Notes: a model not told the origin generated them from the letters alone. A stretch of DNA of 6,998 nucleotides from Lachnoclostridium phytofermentans (GCA_003526525.1 DPVV01000285.1:1-6998); one strand, 5' to 3'. Shown: positions 1 through 6,695, counted from the first letter of the stretch. Translations and numbers: made by a program.

Positions 1-831
1 ATGCAAGATAATAGCGGTCAGTGGATTGATGGTTTCTCTACAGATGCTATGAAAGCAGCTCTTCAGAGATTAAAAGATGCTTACTCTGCTGGGTATATTG
101 ATAAAGAATCCATTACTAATGGTACAAAAGACTGTCGTAATAAGTTCTTTGATGATAAGTTCGGTGTATTCACATACTGGGCTGGTACATGGGCTTCTAA
201 CTTAAAGAACAACCTTGAAAGCAGTGGTAAGGATGGCGAATTAGTTGTTCTTCCTCCAATCGCTGAAATGGGTAGTTATATTGAAAGACAGGCTCCAGCT
301 TGGTGTATTACAAATAAGGCTGAAAATCCAGCTGGTATCTTCAAATACTTCCTTGAGCCAATGTTAGATGGTGGTGCTGTTCAGACACTTTGGACTTATG
401 GTGTTAAGGGTGTTCACTGGGATGATAAGGCTGAGACAATTAAGTTATCAGCTGATAAAGAGGTTACTTTTACAGAAGGCCAATTCCACTTCTTAGCTTC
501 TTTAGAGAAGCCAGATACATTATTAACTAAGAATCACCTTGACCCAATGTTAAGCTTTGCAACATACGTAGACAATGCTGATCCAGGCGCTGGTGCTTTA
601 AATGAAGTTGCTAAAGATTCTGCTGATAAGTTCAACAGTTGGGCTGTTCCAGCTAAAATGGTTGTAAGTAATGATACTATCAATGAGTATAATGCTGACC
701 TTTGGGATATTCGTACTCAGATTATAACTAAGGTTGTAACTGGCAGTATGAGCGTTGAAGACGGTATGAATGAATACACAAGCCAGTCTGCTGATATGGT
801 ACAGGAAATTTTAGATTCTTTAAACAAATAA
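1..831 (+). CDS. Carbohydrate ABC transporter substrate-binding protein, C-terminal part (5' truncated)
   Basis: This is the C-terminal 276 residues of an extracellular family 1 solute-binding protein, the lipid-anchored receptor that hands sugars or oligosaccharides to the membrane permeases encoded next. The frame is open from base 1 with no ribosome binding site in view. The first ATG is therefore probably an internal Met, and the signal peptide, lipobox Cys and first lobe are missing. LplA-type members usually run to roughly 500 residues, so about half is lost at the window edge. Features typical of the family are the segment FFDDKFGVFTYWAGTW (residues 49-64), the WTYGVKGVHW stretch (131-140), and a C-terminal GSMSVEDGMNEYTSQ helix region (248-262) ending in LDSLNK. 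The gene lies directly upstream of two permease genes on the same strand, which supports the role. The substrate cannot be read from the sequence; an oligosaccharide is an inference. Confidence 0.85.
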   Translation: MQDNSGQWIDGFSTDAMKAALQRLKDAYSAGYIDKESITNGTKDCRNKFFDDKFGVFTYWAGTWASNLKNNLESSGKDGELVVLPPIAEMGSYIERQAPAWCITNKAENPAGIFKYFLEPMLDGGAVQTLWTYGVKGVHWDDKAETIKLSADKEVTFTEGQFHFLASLEKPDTLLTKNHLDPMLSFATYVDNADPGAGALNEVAKDSADKFNSWAVPAKMVVSNDTINEYNADLWDIRTQIITKVVTGSMSVEDGMNEYTSQSADMVQEILDSLNK

Positions 832-833
832 TC

Positions 834-850
834 TTAGTTGAAATAACTAA
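834..850 (+). other. Small hairpin just after the binding-protein stop codon
   Basis: TTAGTT (834-839) and AACTAA (845-850) can form a 6-bp stem with a five-base loop, starting two bases after the stop codon. It is AT-only except for one G-C pair and lacks a T-tract, so it is too weak to be a terminator alone. It may add to the 3' structure that follows. Confidence 0.3.
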
Positions 851-870
851 AATAAGTTGTTGTTAATAAA

Positions 871-928
871 GAGGGGTTTGAACAAAAGATAAGGTTCGGC
901 CCCTCCTTATCACGAGAGATGCTCGTGA
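871..928 (+). promoter_or_regulatory. Structured intercistronic RNA between binding protein and permeases
   Basis: Three perfect stems are packed into 58 bases. GAGGGG (871-876) pairs with CCCCTC (900-905). GATAAGG (888-894) pairs with CCTTATC (905-911). TCACGAG (910-916) pairs with CTCGTGA (922-928) around the loop AGATG. The first two interleave, so they are either alternatives or a pseudoknot. No T-tract follows, so full termination is unlikely. In many sugar ABC operons a stem after the binding-protein gene protects its mRNA or causes partial termination, giving more receptor than permease. That role here is inference. The segment also contains CCTCCTT (902-908), similar to the anti-Shine-Dalgarno end of 16S rRNA. 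Confidence 0.5.
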
Positions 929-947
929 GAGGAAATTCTAATTTATG

Positions 948-955
948 AAAGGAAG
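948..955 (+). promoter_or_regulatory. Ribosome binding site that favours the ATG at 963
   Basis: AAAGGAAG lies 7 bases before the ATG at 963. The upstream in-frame ATG at 945 has only GAGAGG (927-932), 12 bases away, which is a poor spacing. This favours the internal start and shortens the permease N-terminus by six residues. Confidence 0.6.
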
Positions 956-962
956 TGCTTCG

Positions 963-1913
963 ATGAGCATTAAACGAGGACAAAAAGTACCAGGTAGCAA
1001 AAAACCGTTAGGCTTAAGAATTTACAACCATAGATGGTTCTATGTAATGTTTGCTCCAGTATTAGTATTTATAGGATTATTTAACTACTTACCAATGTAC
1101 TTTATTAAGTATGCATTTTATGATTATAAGATGGCACAAGAGCCTGTATTTGTAGGATTAAAACATTTTGAAAAATTATTAAAGAAGCAAGATTTCATCC
1201 GTGCATTTACGAATACCTTTGAATTAAGTATCATTAAGTTGTTATTAAATACTTTCATGGCAGTTATTATCTCTCTGTTATTGAATGAAATTAAGAATTT
1301 GAAAGCAAAGAAGGCTGTTCAGACGCTTATCTACTTACCACACTTTATGTCATGGGTAGTAACAGCATCTGTATTCCGCTTAATTCTTTCTCCTTCCAAC
1401 GAAGGTCTTGTAAACTCACTTTTAGTTAATCTTGGTGTTATAAACAAAGACCAAATGATATACTTCCTGGCGGAAGAAAAATGGTGGCGGCCAGTTTATT
1501 ATATTGTTAATATATGGAAAGATACCGGTTGGGGTACTATCATCTATCTTGCTACATTATCAGGTATTAGCCCAGAGTTATATGAAGCTGCTCAGATCGA
1601 TGGTGCAAATCGTTGGAATCAGATGCGTTTCATTACATTACCAAGCTTAGCAAATACAATTATTACAGTATTAATTCTTAACTTAGCAAAGATTATGAAC
1701 CTCTTTGAATCAGTCTTCGTTATGTATAACCCTGCAGTCTATGCAGTTTCCGACGTTATACAAACCTATGTATATCGTCAGACATTCGGTGGCGGTATTC
1801 CAAACTATGGTTATACAACAGCGGTAGGTTTGATGAGTTCTATTGTAGGTTGCGTGCTTGTATTAATGTGTAATTACGCAAGTAAAAAAGTCCGCGGACG
1901 CGGTATAGTATAG
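963..1913 (+). CDS. Carbohydrate ABC transporter permease, LplB-like
   Basis: This is an inner-membrane permease of the CUT1 sugar ABC family, one half of the channel that moves the substrate delivered by the binding protein. With the start at 963 the product is 316 residues; an in-frame ATG at 945 would add six. Counting from 963, hydrophobic spans lie roughly at residues 25-45, 81-107, 121-141, 177-200, 229-250 and 284-305, which gives six membrane segments. The cytoplasmic coupling loop is clear: ELYEAAQIDGANRWNQMRF (about 205-223), the EAA motif with its conserved Gly, which docks on the ATPase. The basic N-terminus (KRGQKVPGSKK) and the KKVRGRG tail fit cytoplasmic ends. Length and the FNYLPMYFIKYAF segment resemble the LplB/polysaccharide permease group. 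It is followed after 12 bases by the partner permease. The transported sugar is unknown. Confidence 0.92.
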   Translation: MSIKRGQKVPGSKKPLGLRIYNHRWFYVMFAPVLVFIGLFNYLPMYFIKYAFYDYKMAQEPVFVGLKHFEKLLKKQDFIRAFTNTFELSIIKLLLNTFMAVIISLLLNEIKNLKAKKAVQTLIYLPHFMSWVVTASVFRLILSPSNEGLVNSLLVNLGVINKDQMIYFLAEEKWWRPVYYIVNIWKDTGWGTIIYLATLSGISPELYEAAQIDGANRWNQMRFITLPSLANTIITVLILNLAKIMNLFESVFVMYNPAVYAVSDVIQTYVYRQTFGGGIPNYGYTTAVGLMSSIVGCVLVLMCNYASKKVRGRGIV

Positions 1914-1925
1914 GAGGGGTAGACG

Positions 1926-2780
1926 ATGAATTCTAATAAAAAAGCACGTAAAAAAATCAAACTCTTTCCTATTTTCAATGGTTTACTCTTTATTCTAGTA
2001 TCTTTATTTATTCTTATACCATTATGGAAGGTGTTTGTAGATTCTCTTGATATGCAAACAACTTATGGTATGAGATTATGGCCAAAAGAGTTTGGGTTAG
2101 CAGGTTATAAAGTTATCTTTACTTATGAGTCCTTATATAAACCATTTTTAATATCTTGTATTACAACTATTGCTGGTACATTTCTTGGTTTAACACTTTC
2201 AACATTAGGTGCATATGTATTAATTCAATTTGAAATGCCAGGTAGAAATTTATTCTCATTTCTATTATTATTCACTATGATCTTTAATGGTGGTATGGTT
2301 CCTTCCTTCTTAGTTATGTCTAAGTTAGGATTACTTGATACTTTATGGGCGGTAATCTTACCATTAGGTATCAACGTGTATAACCTTGTTTTAATGCGTA
2401 ACTTCTTTGAAGGTATACCAAAAGGGCTGTTTGAAGCAGCGTCTATTGATGGTTGTTCTCCAATGGGTACATTCTTTAAAATAGTACTTCCACTTTCCAA
2501 AGCAGCGCTTGCATCCATCGGCTTGATGTTCTCTGTTACATTTTGGAATGACTATACAAACTTTAAGATTTATATCCAGAAAAGTAGTTTATATAACTTC
2601 CAGCAGAAACTACGTAACTTAATTATGGATGGTGATACACCAAACACAACCGAGAATATTTCTCAGAATACAATGTTTAGTGCAGCTGTTATCGTAGCGA
2701 TTTTACCTTTCATGATTATCTATCCTTTCTGTCAGAAGTACTTTGTTAAGGGTGTTAATATCGGTGCAATTAAAGAGTAA
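1926..2780 (+). CDS. Carbohydrate ABC transporter permease, LplC/YtcP-like
   Basis: This is the second membrane permease of the sugar importer, 284 residues, forming a heterodimer with the preceding gene product. The ATG at 1926 follows GGAGGGG (1913-1919) with six bases of spacing; this site overlaps the upstream stop codon, suggesting coupled translation. Hydrophobic spans lie near residues 17-36, 74-100, 110-130, 138-158, 193-213 and 252-270. The EAA loop is LFEAASIDGCSPMGTFFKIV (about 168-187), with Glu170, Ala171, Ala172 and Gly176. The C-terminus YFVKGVNIGAIKE is characteristic of this MalG-type branch (COG0395, LplC/YtcP). No ATP-binding gene follows. In Firmicutes such CUT1 importers often share one MsmX/UgpC-type ATPase encoded elsewhere, which is the likely explanation here, though inferred. 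The operon appears to end here, before the non-coding region. Confidence 0.93.
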   Translation: MNSNKKARKKIKLFPIFNGLLFILVSLFILIPLWKVFVDSLDMQTTYGMRLWPKEFGLAGYKVIFTYESLYKPFLISCITTIAGTFLGLTLSTLGAYVLIQFEMPGRNLFSFLLLFTMIFNGGMVPSFLVMSKLGLLDTLWAVILPLGINVYNLVLMRNFFEGIPKGLFEAASIDGCSPMGTFFKIVLPLSKAALASIGLMFSVTFWNDYTNFKIYIQKSSLYNFQQKLRNLIMDGDTPNTTENISQNTMFSAAVIVAILPFMIIYPFCQKYFVKGVNIGAIKE

Positions 2781-2810
2781 TGTTATTTATACATTTGATA
2801 GGAAACATGA

Positions 2811-3063
2811 AAGCTGTTGCTGAAAGAATCAAGCGACTAGGAACCTAACCAACCGGGTTAGGGTTCCTTCCCTAGATTCTTTGGTGGCGGCTTTTTGAAT
2901 TTAACCCCATAGGGAAGTATCCCGCTTCAATAAGCGGGGGACTTGACTGTTTTAAAATTCCACATAGTGGCAATGAGGTAGAGCTGGTAGCGTAAGCGGA
3001 TTGCAATCTCCGCTTTTACATATAAAAGAAGGAAGAGAAATGGGGAGTCTCTTCCTTCTTTTT
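2811..3063 (+). ncRNA. Candidate structured non-coding RNA (class unproven; raiA-motif RNA is one possibility)
   Basis: This gap has no credible ORF but dense RNA structure. Bases 2811-2830 pair with 2875-2893 in a 19-bp helix with one bulge (G2822). Five of its pairs are G-T, which are wobbles only in a + strand transcript, so the RNA should run left to right. Within this arm, 2839-2850 pairs with 2856-2868 (one extra G). Further stems are CCCGCTT/AAGCGGG (2921-2927/2932-2938, CAAT loop) flanked by AAGT/ACTT (2915-2918/2941-2944), CCAC/GTGG (2960-2963/2967-2970), AAGCGGA/TCCGCTT (2994-3000/3009-3015), and a terminal 14-bp hairpin (3024-3063). CCCCAT (2905-2910) matches ATGGGG (3040-3045) in that last loop. 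No strong promoter is visible; TATACA at 2788-2793 is a possible -10 without a -35, so it may be processed from the ABC mRNA. Assignment to raiA-type RNA rests on size, complexity and taxon only. Confidence 0.6.
3024..3063 (+). terminator. Intrinsic terminator, 14-bp perfect stem, probably bidirectional
   Basis: AAAAGAAGGAAGAG (3024-3037) is perfectly complementary to CTCTTCCTTCTTTT (3049-3062) around an 11-base loop. On the + strand the stem runs into T residues (TTTTTCTAT), ending the ABC/ncRNA transcript. On the - strand the stem ends in TTTTATAT, and since adhE converges on it from the right, it can also stop adhE transcription. The stem is purine-rich on one strand and moderately GC, so efficiency is uncertain. 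Confidence 0.7.
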
Positions 3064-3147
3064 CTATAGGAACCCTTAGAGGGGGGAGCGAGAAATGTGA
3101 AGCGTGTAAGTTTAATTTATGACAGGAAACCTACATACTTTCTTATC

Positions 3148-5766
3148 TTATTTACCGTAGTAAACTTTGAGATAGATTTCCTTGATTTCCTTCATTAATG
3201 GATATCTTGGGTTAGCGCCAGTACACTGATCATCGAAGGCCTGTTCAACCATAGCATCCAAAGTATCTAAGAAATATTTCTCGTCTACGCCATATTCTTT
3301 GATGGTTTTCTTGATACCGACTTTTTCTTTTAATTCATCAATTGCTTTCAAAAGGTTTTCGAACTTCTCATTATCGTTCTTTCCGGCAATACCTAAGAAG
3401 TTCGCACATTCTACGTAACGATCTAATGCATGTGGGTATTGATATTGAGAGAAAGTACCCATTTTTGTAGGAATGCTAACGGAGTTAAAGCGCATTACTT
3501 CATTGATTAAGAGTGCGTTAGCTACACCGTGTGGCAAGTGGTGGAATGCACCTAATTTATGAGCCATGGAGTGGCAAACTCCTAAGAATGCATTCGCGAA
3601 CGCCATACCAGCTAAGGTAGAAGCATCTGCCATCTTTTCTCTTGCAATCGGATCAGAAGCACCATTTTCATATGCACTTGGAAGGTAAGCGAAAATATTC
3701 TTCATAGCTTTTAATGCTAAACCATCCGTATAGTCAGTAGCCATGATAGAAGCGTATGCCTCTAATGCATGGGTAAGGGCATCAATACCAGAAGCGGAAG
3801 TTAATCCCTTAGGCTGGTTCATCATCATGTCAGCATCAATAATAGCCATCTTAGGAAGTAATTCGTAATCTGCAAGTGGATATTTTACGCCAGTTCTTTC
3901 ATCGGTAATAACAGCAAATGGTGTAACTTCAGAACCAGTACCGGAGGAAGTTGGAATTGCGATAAAGTAAGCCTTTTCACCCATCTTAGGGAAGGAGTAA
4001 ACACGCTTTCTAATATCCATGAAACGCATTGCAAGGTCAAGGAAGTTTACTTCTGGATGTTCATACATAACCCACATAATCTTTGCGGCATCCATTGCAG
4101 AACCACCACCGATTGCGATAATGCAATCTGGCTCGAAGAGTCTCATTGCTTCTGCACCTTCTGCAGCACTTGCTAAAGATGGATCTGGAGCAACGTTATA
4201 GAAAGTAGTATGCTGAATTCCCATAGCATCTAATTGATCCGTAACGCACTTTGTATAGCCATTCTTATAAAGGAAAGCATCGGTTACAATAAATACTTTC
4301 TTTTTATTCATTACATCTTTTAATTCTGCGAGGGCTACTGGTAAACAACCCTTCTTAAAGTATACTTTCTCAGGTGCTCTAAACCAAAGCATGTTTTCTC
4401 TCCTCTCAGCAACTGTCTTAATGTTGATTAAGTGCTTTACTCCTACGTTTTCTGATACGGAGTTACCGCCCCAGGAGCCACAGCCAAGAGTAAGAGATGG
4501 AGCTAATTTAAAGTTATAAAGGTCACCAATACCACCATGGGAGGAAGGTGTATTTACAAGAATACGGCAAGTCTTCATAGCATCAGAGAACTTTGCAATC
4601 TTTTCTTGCCCAGTACCTACATTAATATAGATAGAAGAAGTATGGCCATAACCACCATCTGCAACAAGACGAGCAGCTTTGCTTACTGCATCCTCAAAGG
4701 ATTTTGACTTGTACATAGCAAGAACTGGAGAAAGTTTCTCATGTGCAAATTGCTCTTCTAATTCAACAGATTCTACTTCGCCAATTAAAATCTTAGCGGC
4801 TTCTGGTACGTCAAATCCTGCAAGCTTTGCAATCGTATGAGCGCTTTGTCCAACAATCTTAGCATTAAGAGCACCATTGATTAAGATTGTTTCACGAAGT
4901 TTCTGAGTCTCTTCTGGGGAGCAGAGATGGCAACCGCGATCCTTGAATTCTTTCTTAGCAGCTTCATAAATCTTATCACTGATGATTACAGATTGTTCGG
5001 AGGCACAAATCATACCGTTATCAAATGTCTTAGAGTGAATAATAGAGCTTACTGCAAGGCGAACATCACAGCTTTCATCCATAATAACAGGGGTATTACC
5101 TGCACCAACACCAAGCGCTGGTTTACCAGAAGAATAAGCAGCCTTTACCATACCAGGTCCACCAGTTGCAAGGATGATATCTGCATTCTTCATAACCTCA
5201 TTGGTTAATTCAAGTGATGGAACGTCAATCCAGCCAATAATTCCTGCAGGAGCACCTGCTGCAACTGCAGCATCTAATACCACTTTAGCAGCTGCAATGG
5301 TACAGTTCTTAGCACGAGGATGTGGGCTGATGATGATTGCGTTACGAGTCTTTAAACAAAGTAATGTTTTAAAGATAGCGGTGGAGGTAGGATTGGTAGT
5401 TGGGATTACAGCTGCAACTACGCCGATTGGCTCTGCAATTTTTTTGATACCAAAGCTAGAATCTTCTTCAATCACTCCACATGTTTTTGTATCTTTGTAT
5501 GCATTGTAAATATACTCTGCAGCATAATGATTCTTAATTACTTTATCTTCTACAATACCCATACCAGTTTCTTCTACGGCCATCTTTGCTAACGGAATAC
5601 GTTGCTGATTGGCAGCCATGGCAGCAGCGAAGAAGATTTTATCAACTTGCTCTTGAGAGTAGGTAGCAAAGAGCTCTTGTGCTTCTTTTAACTCTCTTAA
5701 TTTTGCTGTTAATGCTTCGAGAGAGTCTACTAATCCAGTTGTCTGTAATTCCACTTTTTTTGTCAT
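3148..5766 (-). CDS. adhE: Bifunctional aldehyde-alcohol dehydrogenase AdhE
   Basis: This fermentative enzyme reduces acetyl-CoA to acetaldehyde and then to ethanol, consuming two NADH. The 872-residue product has the normal length and both domains. The CoA-acylating aldehyde dehydrogenase half (about 1-440) has ATGGPGMVKAAYSSGKPALG (200-219) and the catalytic Cys254 in GMICASEQ. The iron-dependent alcohol dehydrogenase half (about 465-872) has the nucleotide-binding GGGSAMDAAK (553-562) and SSGTGSEVTPFAV (607-619). Its iron ligands align with those known for E. coli AdhE: Asp662 and His666 in GIDALTHALEAY, His732 in GVCHSMAHKLG, and His746 in HHLPHG. AdhE of this family assembles into cytoplasmic helical filaments called spirosomes. 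The ATG follows AGGAGGA (5774-5780) at 7 bases. The gene is monocistronic, convergent with the ABC/ncRNA unit, and preceded by a promoter with two Rex-like operators. All key residues look intact. Confidence 0.98.
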   Translation of the reverse strand: MTKKVELQTTGLVDSLEALTAKLRELKEAQELFATYSQEQVDKIFFAAAMAANQQRIPLAKMAVEETGMGIVEDKVIKNHYAAEYIYNAYKDTKTCGVIEEDSSFGIKKIAEPIGVVAAVIPTTNPTSTAIFKTLLCLKTRNAIIISPHPRAKNCTIAAAKVVLDAAVAAGAPAGIIGWIDVPSLELTNEVMKNADIILATGGPGMVKAAYSSGKPALGVGAGNTPVIMDESCDVRLAVSSIIHSKTFDNGMICASEQSVIISDKIYEAAKKEFKDRGCHLCSPEETQKLRETILINGALNAKIVGQSAHTIAKLAGFDVPEAAKILIGEVESVELEEQFAHEKLSPVLAMYKSKSFEDAVSKAARLVADGGYGHTSSIYINVGTGQEKIAKFSDAMKTCRILVNTPSSHGGIGDLYNFKLAPSLTLGCGSWGGNSVSENVGVKHLINIKTVAERRENMLWFRAPEKVYFKKGCLPVALAELKDVMNKKKVFIVTDAFLYKNGYTKCVTDQLDAMGIQHTTFYNVAPDPSLASAAEGAEAMRLFEPDCIIAIGGGSAMDAAKIMWVMYEHPEVNFLDLAMRFMDIRKRVYSFPKMGEKAYFIAIPTSSGTGSEVTPFAVITDERTGVKYPLADYELLPKMAIIDADMMMNQPKGLTSASGIDALTHALEAYASIMATDYTDGLALKAMKNIFAYLPSAYENGASDPIAREKMADASTLAGMAFANAFLGVCHSMAHKLGAFHHLPHGVANALLINEVMRFNSVSIPTKMGTFSQYQYPHALDRYVECANFLGIAGKNDNEKFENLLKAIDELKEKVGIKKTIKEYGVDEKYFLDTLDAMVEQAFDDQCTGANPRYPLMKEIKEIYLKVYYGK

Positions 5767-5784
5767 ATCCTTATCCTCCTAAGA

Positions 5785-5804
5785 TGTAATATATTTGTAT
5801 TACA
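5785..5804. repeat. Inverted repeat in the adhE leader
   Basis: TGTAATA (5785-5791) and TATTACA (5798-5804) form a perfect 7-bp inverted repeat with a six-base spacer. It sits a few bases upstream of the adhE ribosome binding site (5774-5780), between that site and the promoter-proximal Rex operator. It could be a second operator or a weak mRNA hairpin affecting translation. The Rex core TGTTAA is absent, so Rex is not the obvious ligand. Confidence 0.45.
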
Positions 5805-5832
5805 GAGTTAATATCTAAAGTAGATTTAGTAC

Positions 5833-5848
5833 TGTTAAATATTTAACA
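5833..5848. promoter_or_regulatory. Rex operator 1 (perfect palindrome)
   Basis: TGTTAAATATTTAACA is a perfect 16-bp palindrome. With its flanks (5832-5849) it matches the known Rex consensus TTGTTAANNNNTTAACAA at 13 of 14 defined bases. Rex represses fermentation genes when NADH is low and lets go when NADH rises. The site lies about 33-48 bases downstream of the predicted adhE start point, a roadblock position. Confidence 0.85.
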
Positions 5849-5886
5849 AACTTACTTAAAAAAATTAATCTAATTGATTCAACGAC

Positions 5887-5915
5887 ATTTTATAACAATG
5901 TTAAATATTTGTCAA
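5887..5915 (-). promoter_or_regulatory. Predicted adhE promoter (sigma-A type)
   Basis: Reading the - strand, TTGACA (5915-5910) is a perfect -35 box, followed by a 17-base spacer and TAAAAT (5892-5887), a five-of-six -10 box. Transcription would start near 5880, giving a leader of about 114 bases before the adhE ATG. Rex operator 2 lies inside the spacer and over the -35 box. Confidence 0.8.
5899..5914. promoter_or_regulatory. Rex operator 2 (imperfect), overlapping the adhE promoter
   Basis: TGTTAAATATTTGTCA keeps one perfect Rex half-site and degenerates in the other, matching 11 of 14 defined consensus bases with its flanks. The altered half-site is part of the TTGACA -35 box on the - strand, which may explain the divergence. 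Binding here would directly block RNA polymerase. Its centre is 66 bp from that of operator 1. Confidence 0.7.
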
Positions 5916-5940
5916 TGTACACAACCAACAAAGAAAAGGA

Positions 5941-5977
5941 ATAAAAAACTCGCTTTATGGTAAATTTCATGAGAGCG
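5941..5977 (-). terminator. Intrinsic terminator of the SRAP gene
   Basis: Directly after the SRAP stop codon on the - strand, CGCT and ATG (5977-5974 and 5970-5968) can pair with AGCG and CAT (5954-5951 and 5960-5958), interrupted by one mismatch and a bulge, with an AAATTTAC loop. The stem is followed by AGTTTTTTAT. This would separate SRAP transcription from the adhE promoter just downstream. Confidence 0.6.
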
Positions 5978-6640
5978 TTACCATGGAAATCTAAGTTGCT
6001 CAAATTCTGGTTCCTTTAGGGAGGCGTTGGTTTTTTGTAACTGTTCTGGTGTGCGTTTCATAATAGAAATTGCTTCTTTTCTGGAGGATAGCCAGCCTTC
6101 AATTTCATCTTCTTTTAATAAGACAGGCATGCGATTATGAATGTCTATCATCGATTCATTTGCTGCTGTTGTGAGAATAACAAAGCGATCTTCCTCTTCA
6201 TCGAGGTGAGATAGACCAGCCATATAAAGAGGTTTTTCCTGCTTGGAGGTAAAATAATATTTGGTTTTGGAACCACTATGCTCCCATTCATAAAAGCCAC
6301 TTGCGGGAACTACAATACGTCTAGATTCCAAATCATTCGCAAACATTCTTTTTTCCGATGCACTTTCACTACGTGCATTAATAATTACTTTACTTCCCTC
6401 AAAACCTTTATATCCCCAAGTCATTGCAGAGGGCAGAATGCTCCCTTCCTTTCTCGCTATAATCGGAGCAGTGTTGGTGGGATAAATTTCACCAGTTTTA
6501 AACTTTCTTGGAACGTGTGTACCCTCATTGTTTGAGTCAGGTGTCTGTAGACGTTCCCCCTGAAGACGCCGATCTAAATTTCTTATAATACGAAGTAACT
6601 CTTCATTGCTTTCTTCATCCACATAGTAGCGTCCACACAT
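5978..6640 (-). CDS. yedK: SRAP (YedK/HMCES-family) abasic-site DNA-protein crosslinking protein
   Basis: This 220-residue protein belongs to the SOS response-associated peptidase family. Members form a thiazolidine crosslink between Cys2 and abasic sites in single-stranded DNA, shielding them from cleavage and error-prone bypass; Cys2 is exposed by removal of Met1. The family signature is complete: MCGRYY at the N-terminus, MTWGYKG (73-79), IINARSES with Asn88 (86-93), GFYEWE with Glu118 (115-120), and IHNRMPVLL with His168 (167-175). Cys2, Asn88, Glu118 and His168 correspond to the active-site set known from E. coli YedK. The start is fixed by the essential MCGR and by GGAAGGAG eight bases upstream (6656-6649). 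It appears monocistronic, with its own terminator. I see no LexA-type CGAAC-N4-GTTCG box upstream, so SOS control is not supported by this window. Confidence 0.95.
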   Translation of the reverse strand: MCGRYYVDEESNEELLRIIRNLDRRLQGERLQTPDSNNEGTHVPRKFKTGEIYPTNTAPIIARKEGSILPSAMTWGYKGFEGSKVIINARSESASEKRMFANDLESRRIVVPASGFYEWEHSGSKTKYYFTSKQEKPLYMAGLSHLDEEEDRFVILTTAANESMIDIHNRMPVLLKEDEIEGWLSSRKEAISIMKRTPEQLQKTNASLKEPEFEQLRFPW

Positions 6641-6695
6641 AGTTGTTTCTCCTTCCTATTTATATGAAATATTGTACGAAATCTTTATCTTTCCT

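Noticed and set aside
2225..2518. 97-residue ORF on the - strand inside the second permease gene.
   Set aside because: It is a shadow of the permease frame, with no ribosome binding site and no recognisable protein features.
2974..3015. tRNA-like segment: GGTAGAGC followed by a stem-loop with GGATTGCAATC, resembling a D-arm and a Cys anticodon arm.
   Set aside because: There is no acceptor stem, no T-arm with GTTCGA and no CCA end; the anticodon-like loop has eight bases instead of seven. It is better read as part of the structured RNA.
2781..3147. Known riboswitch or housekeeping RNA (T-box, tmRNA, RNase P, SRP RNA) in the gap.
   Set aside because: None of the hallmark conserved motifs of these classes was found by eye, and no downstream gene on the same strand follows for a cis-acting riboswitch to control.
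4927..5509. Two overlapping + strand ORFs of 93 and 111 residues antisense to adhE.
   Set aside because: adhE is intact and strongly conserved on the other strand; these frames show no domain or translation signal.
6278..6535. 85-residue + strand ORF within the SRAP gene.
   Set aside because: It is antisense to a complete SRAP coding sequence with all catalytic motifs; its composition looks like random antisense translation.
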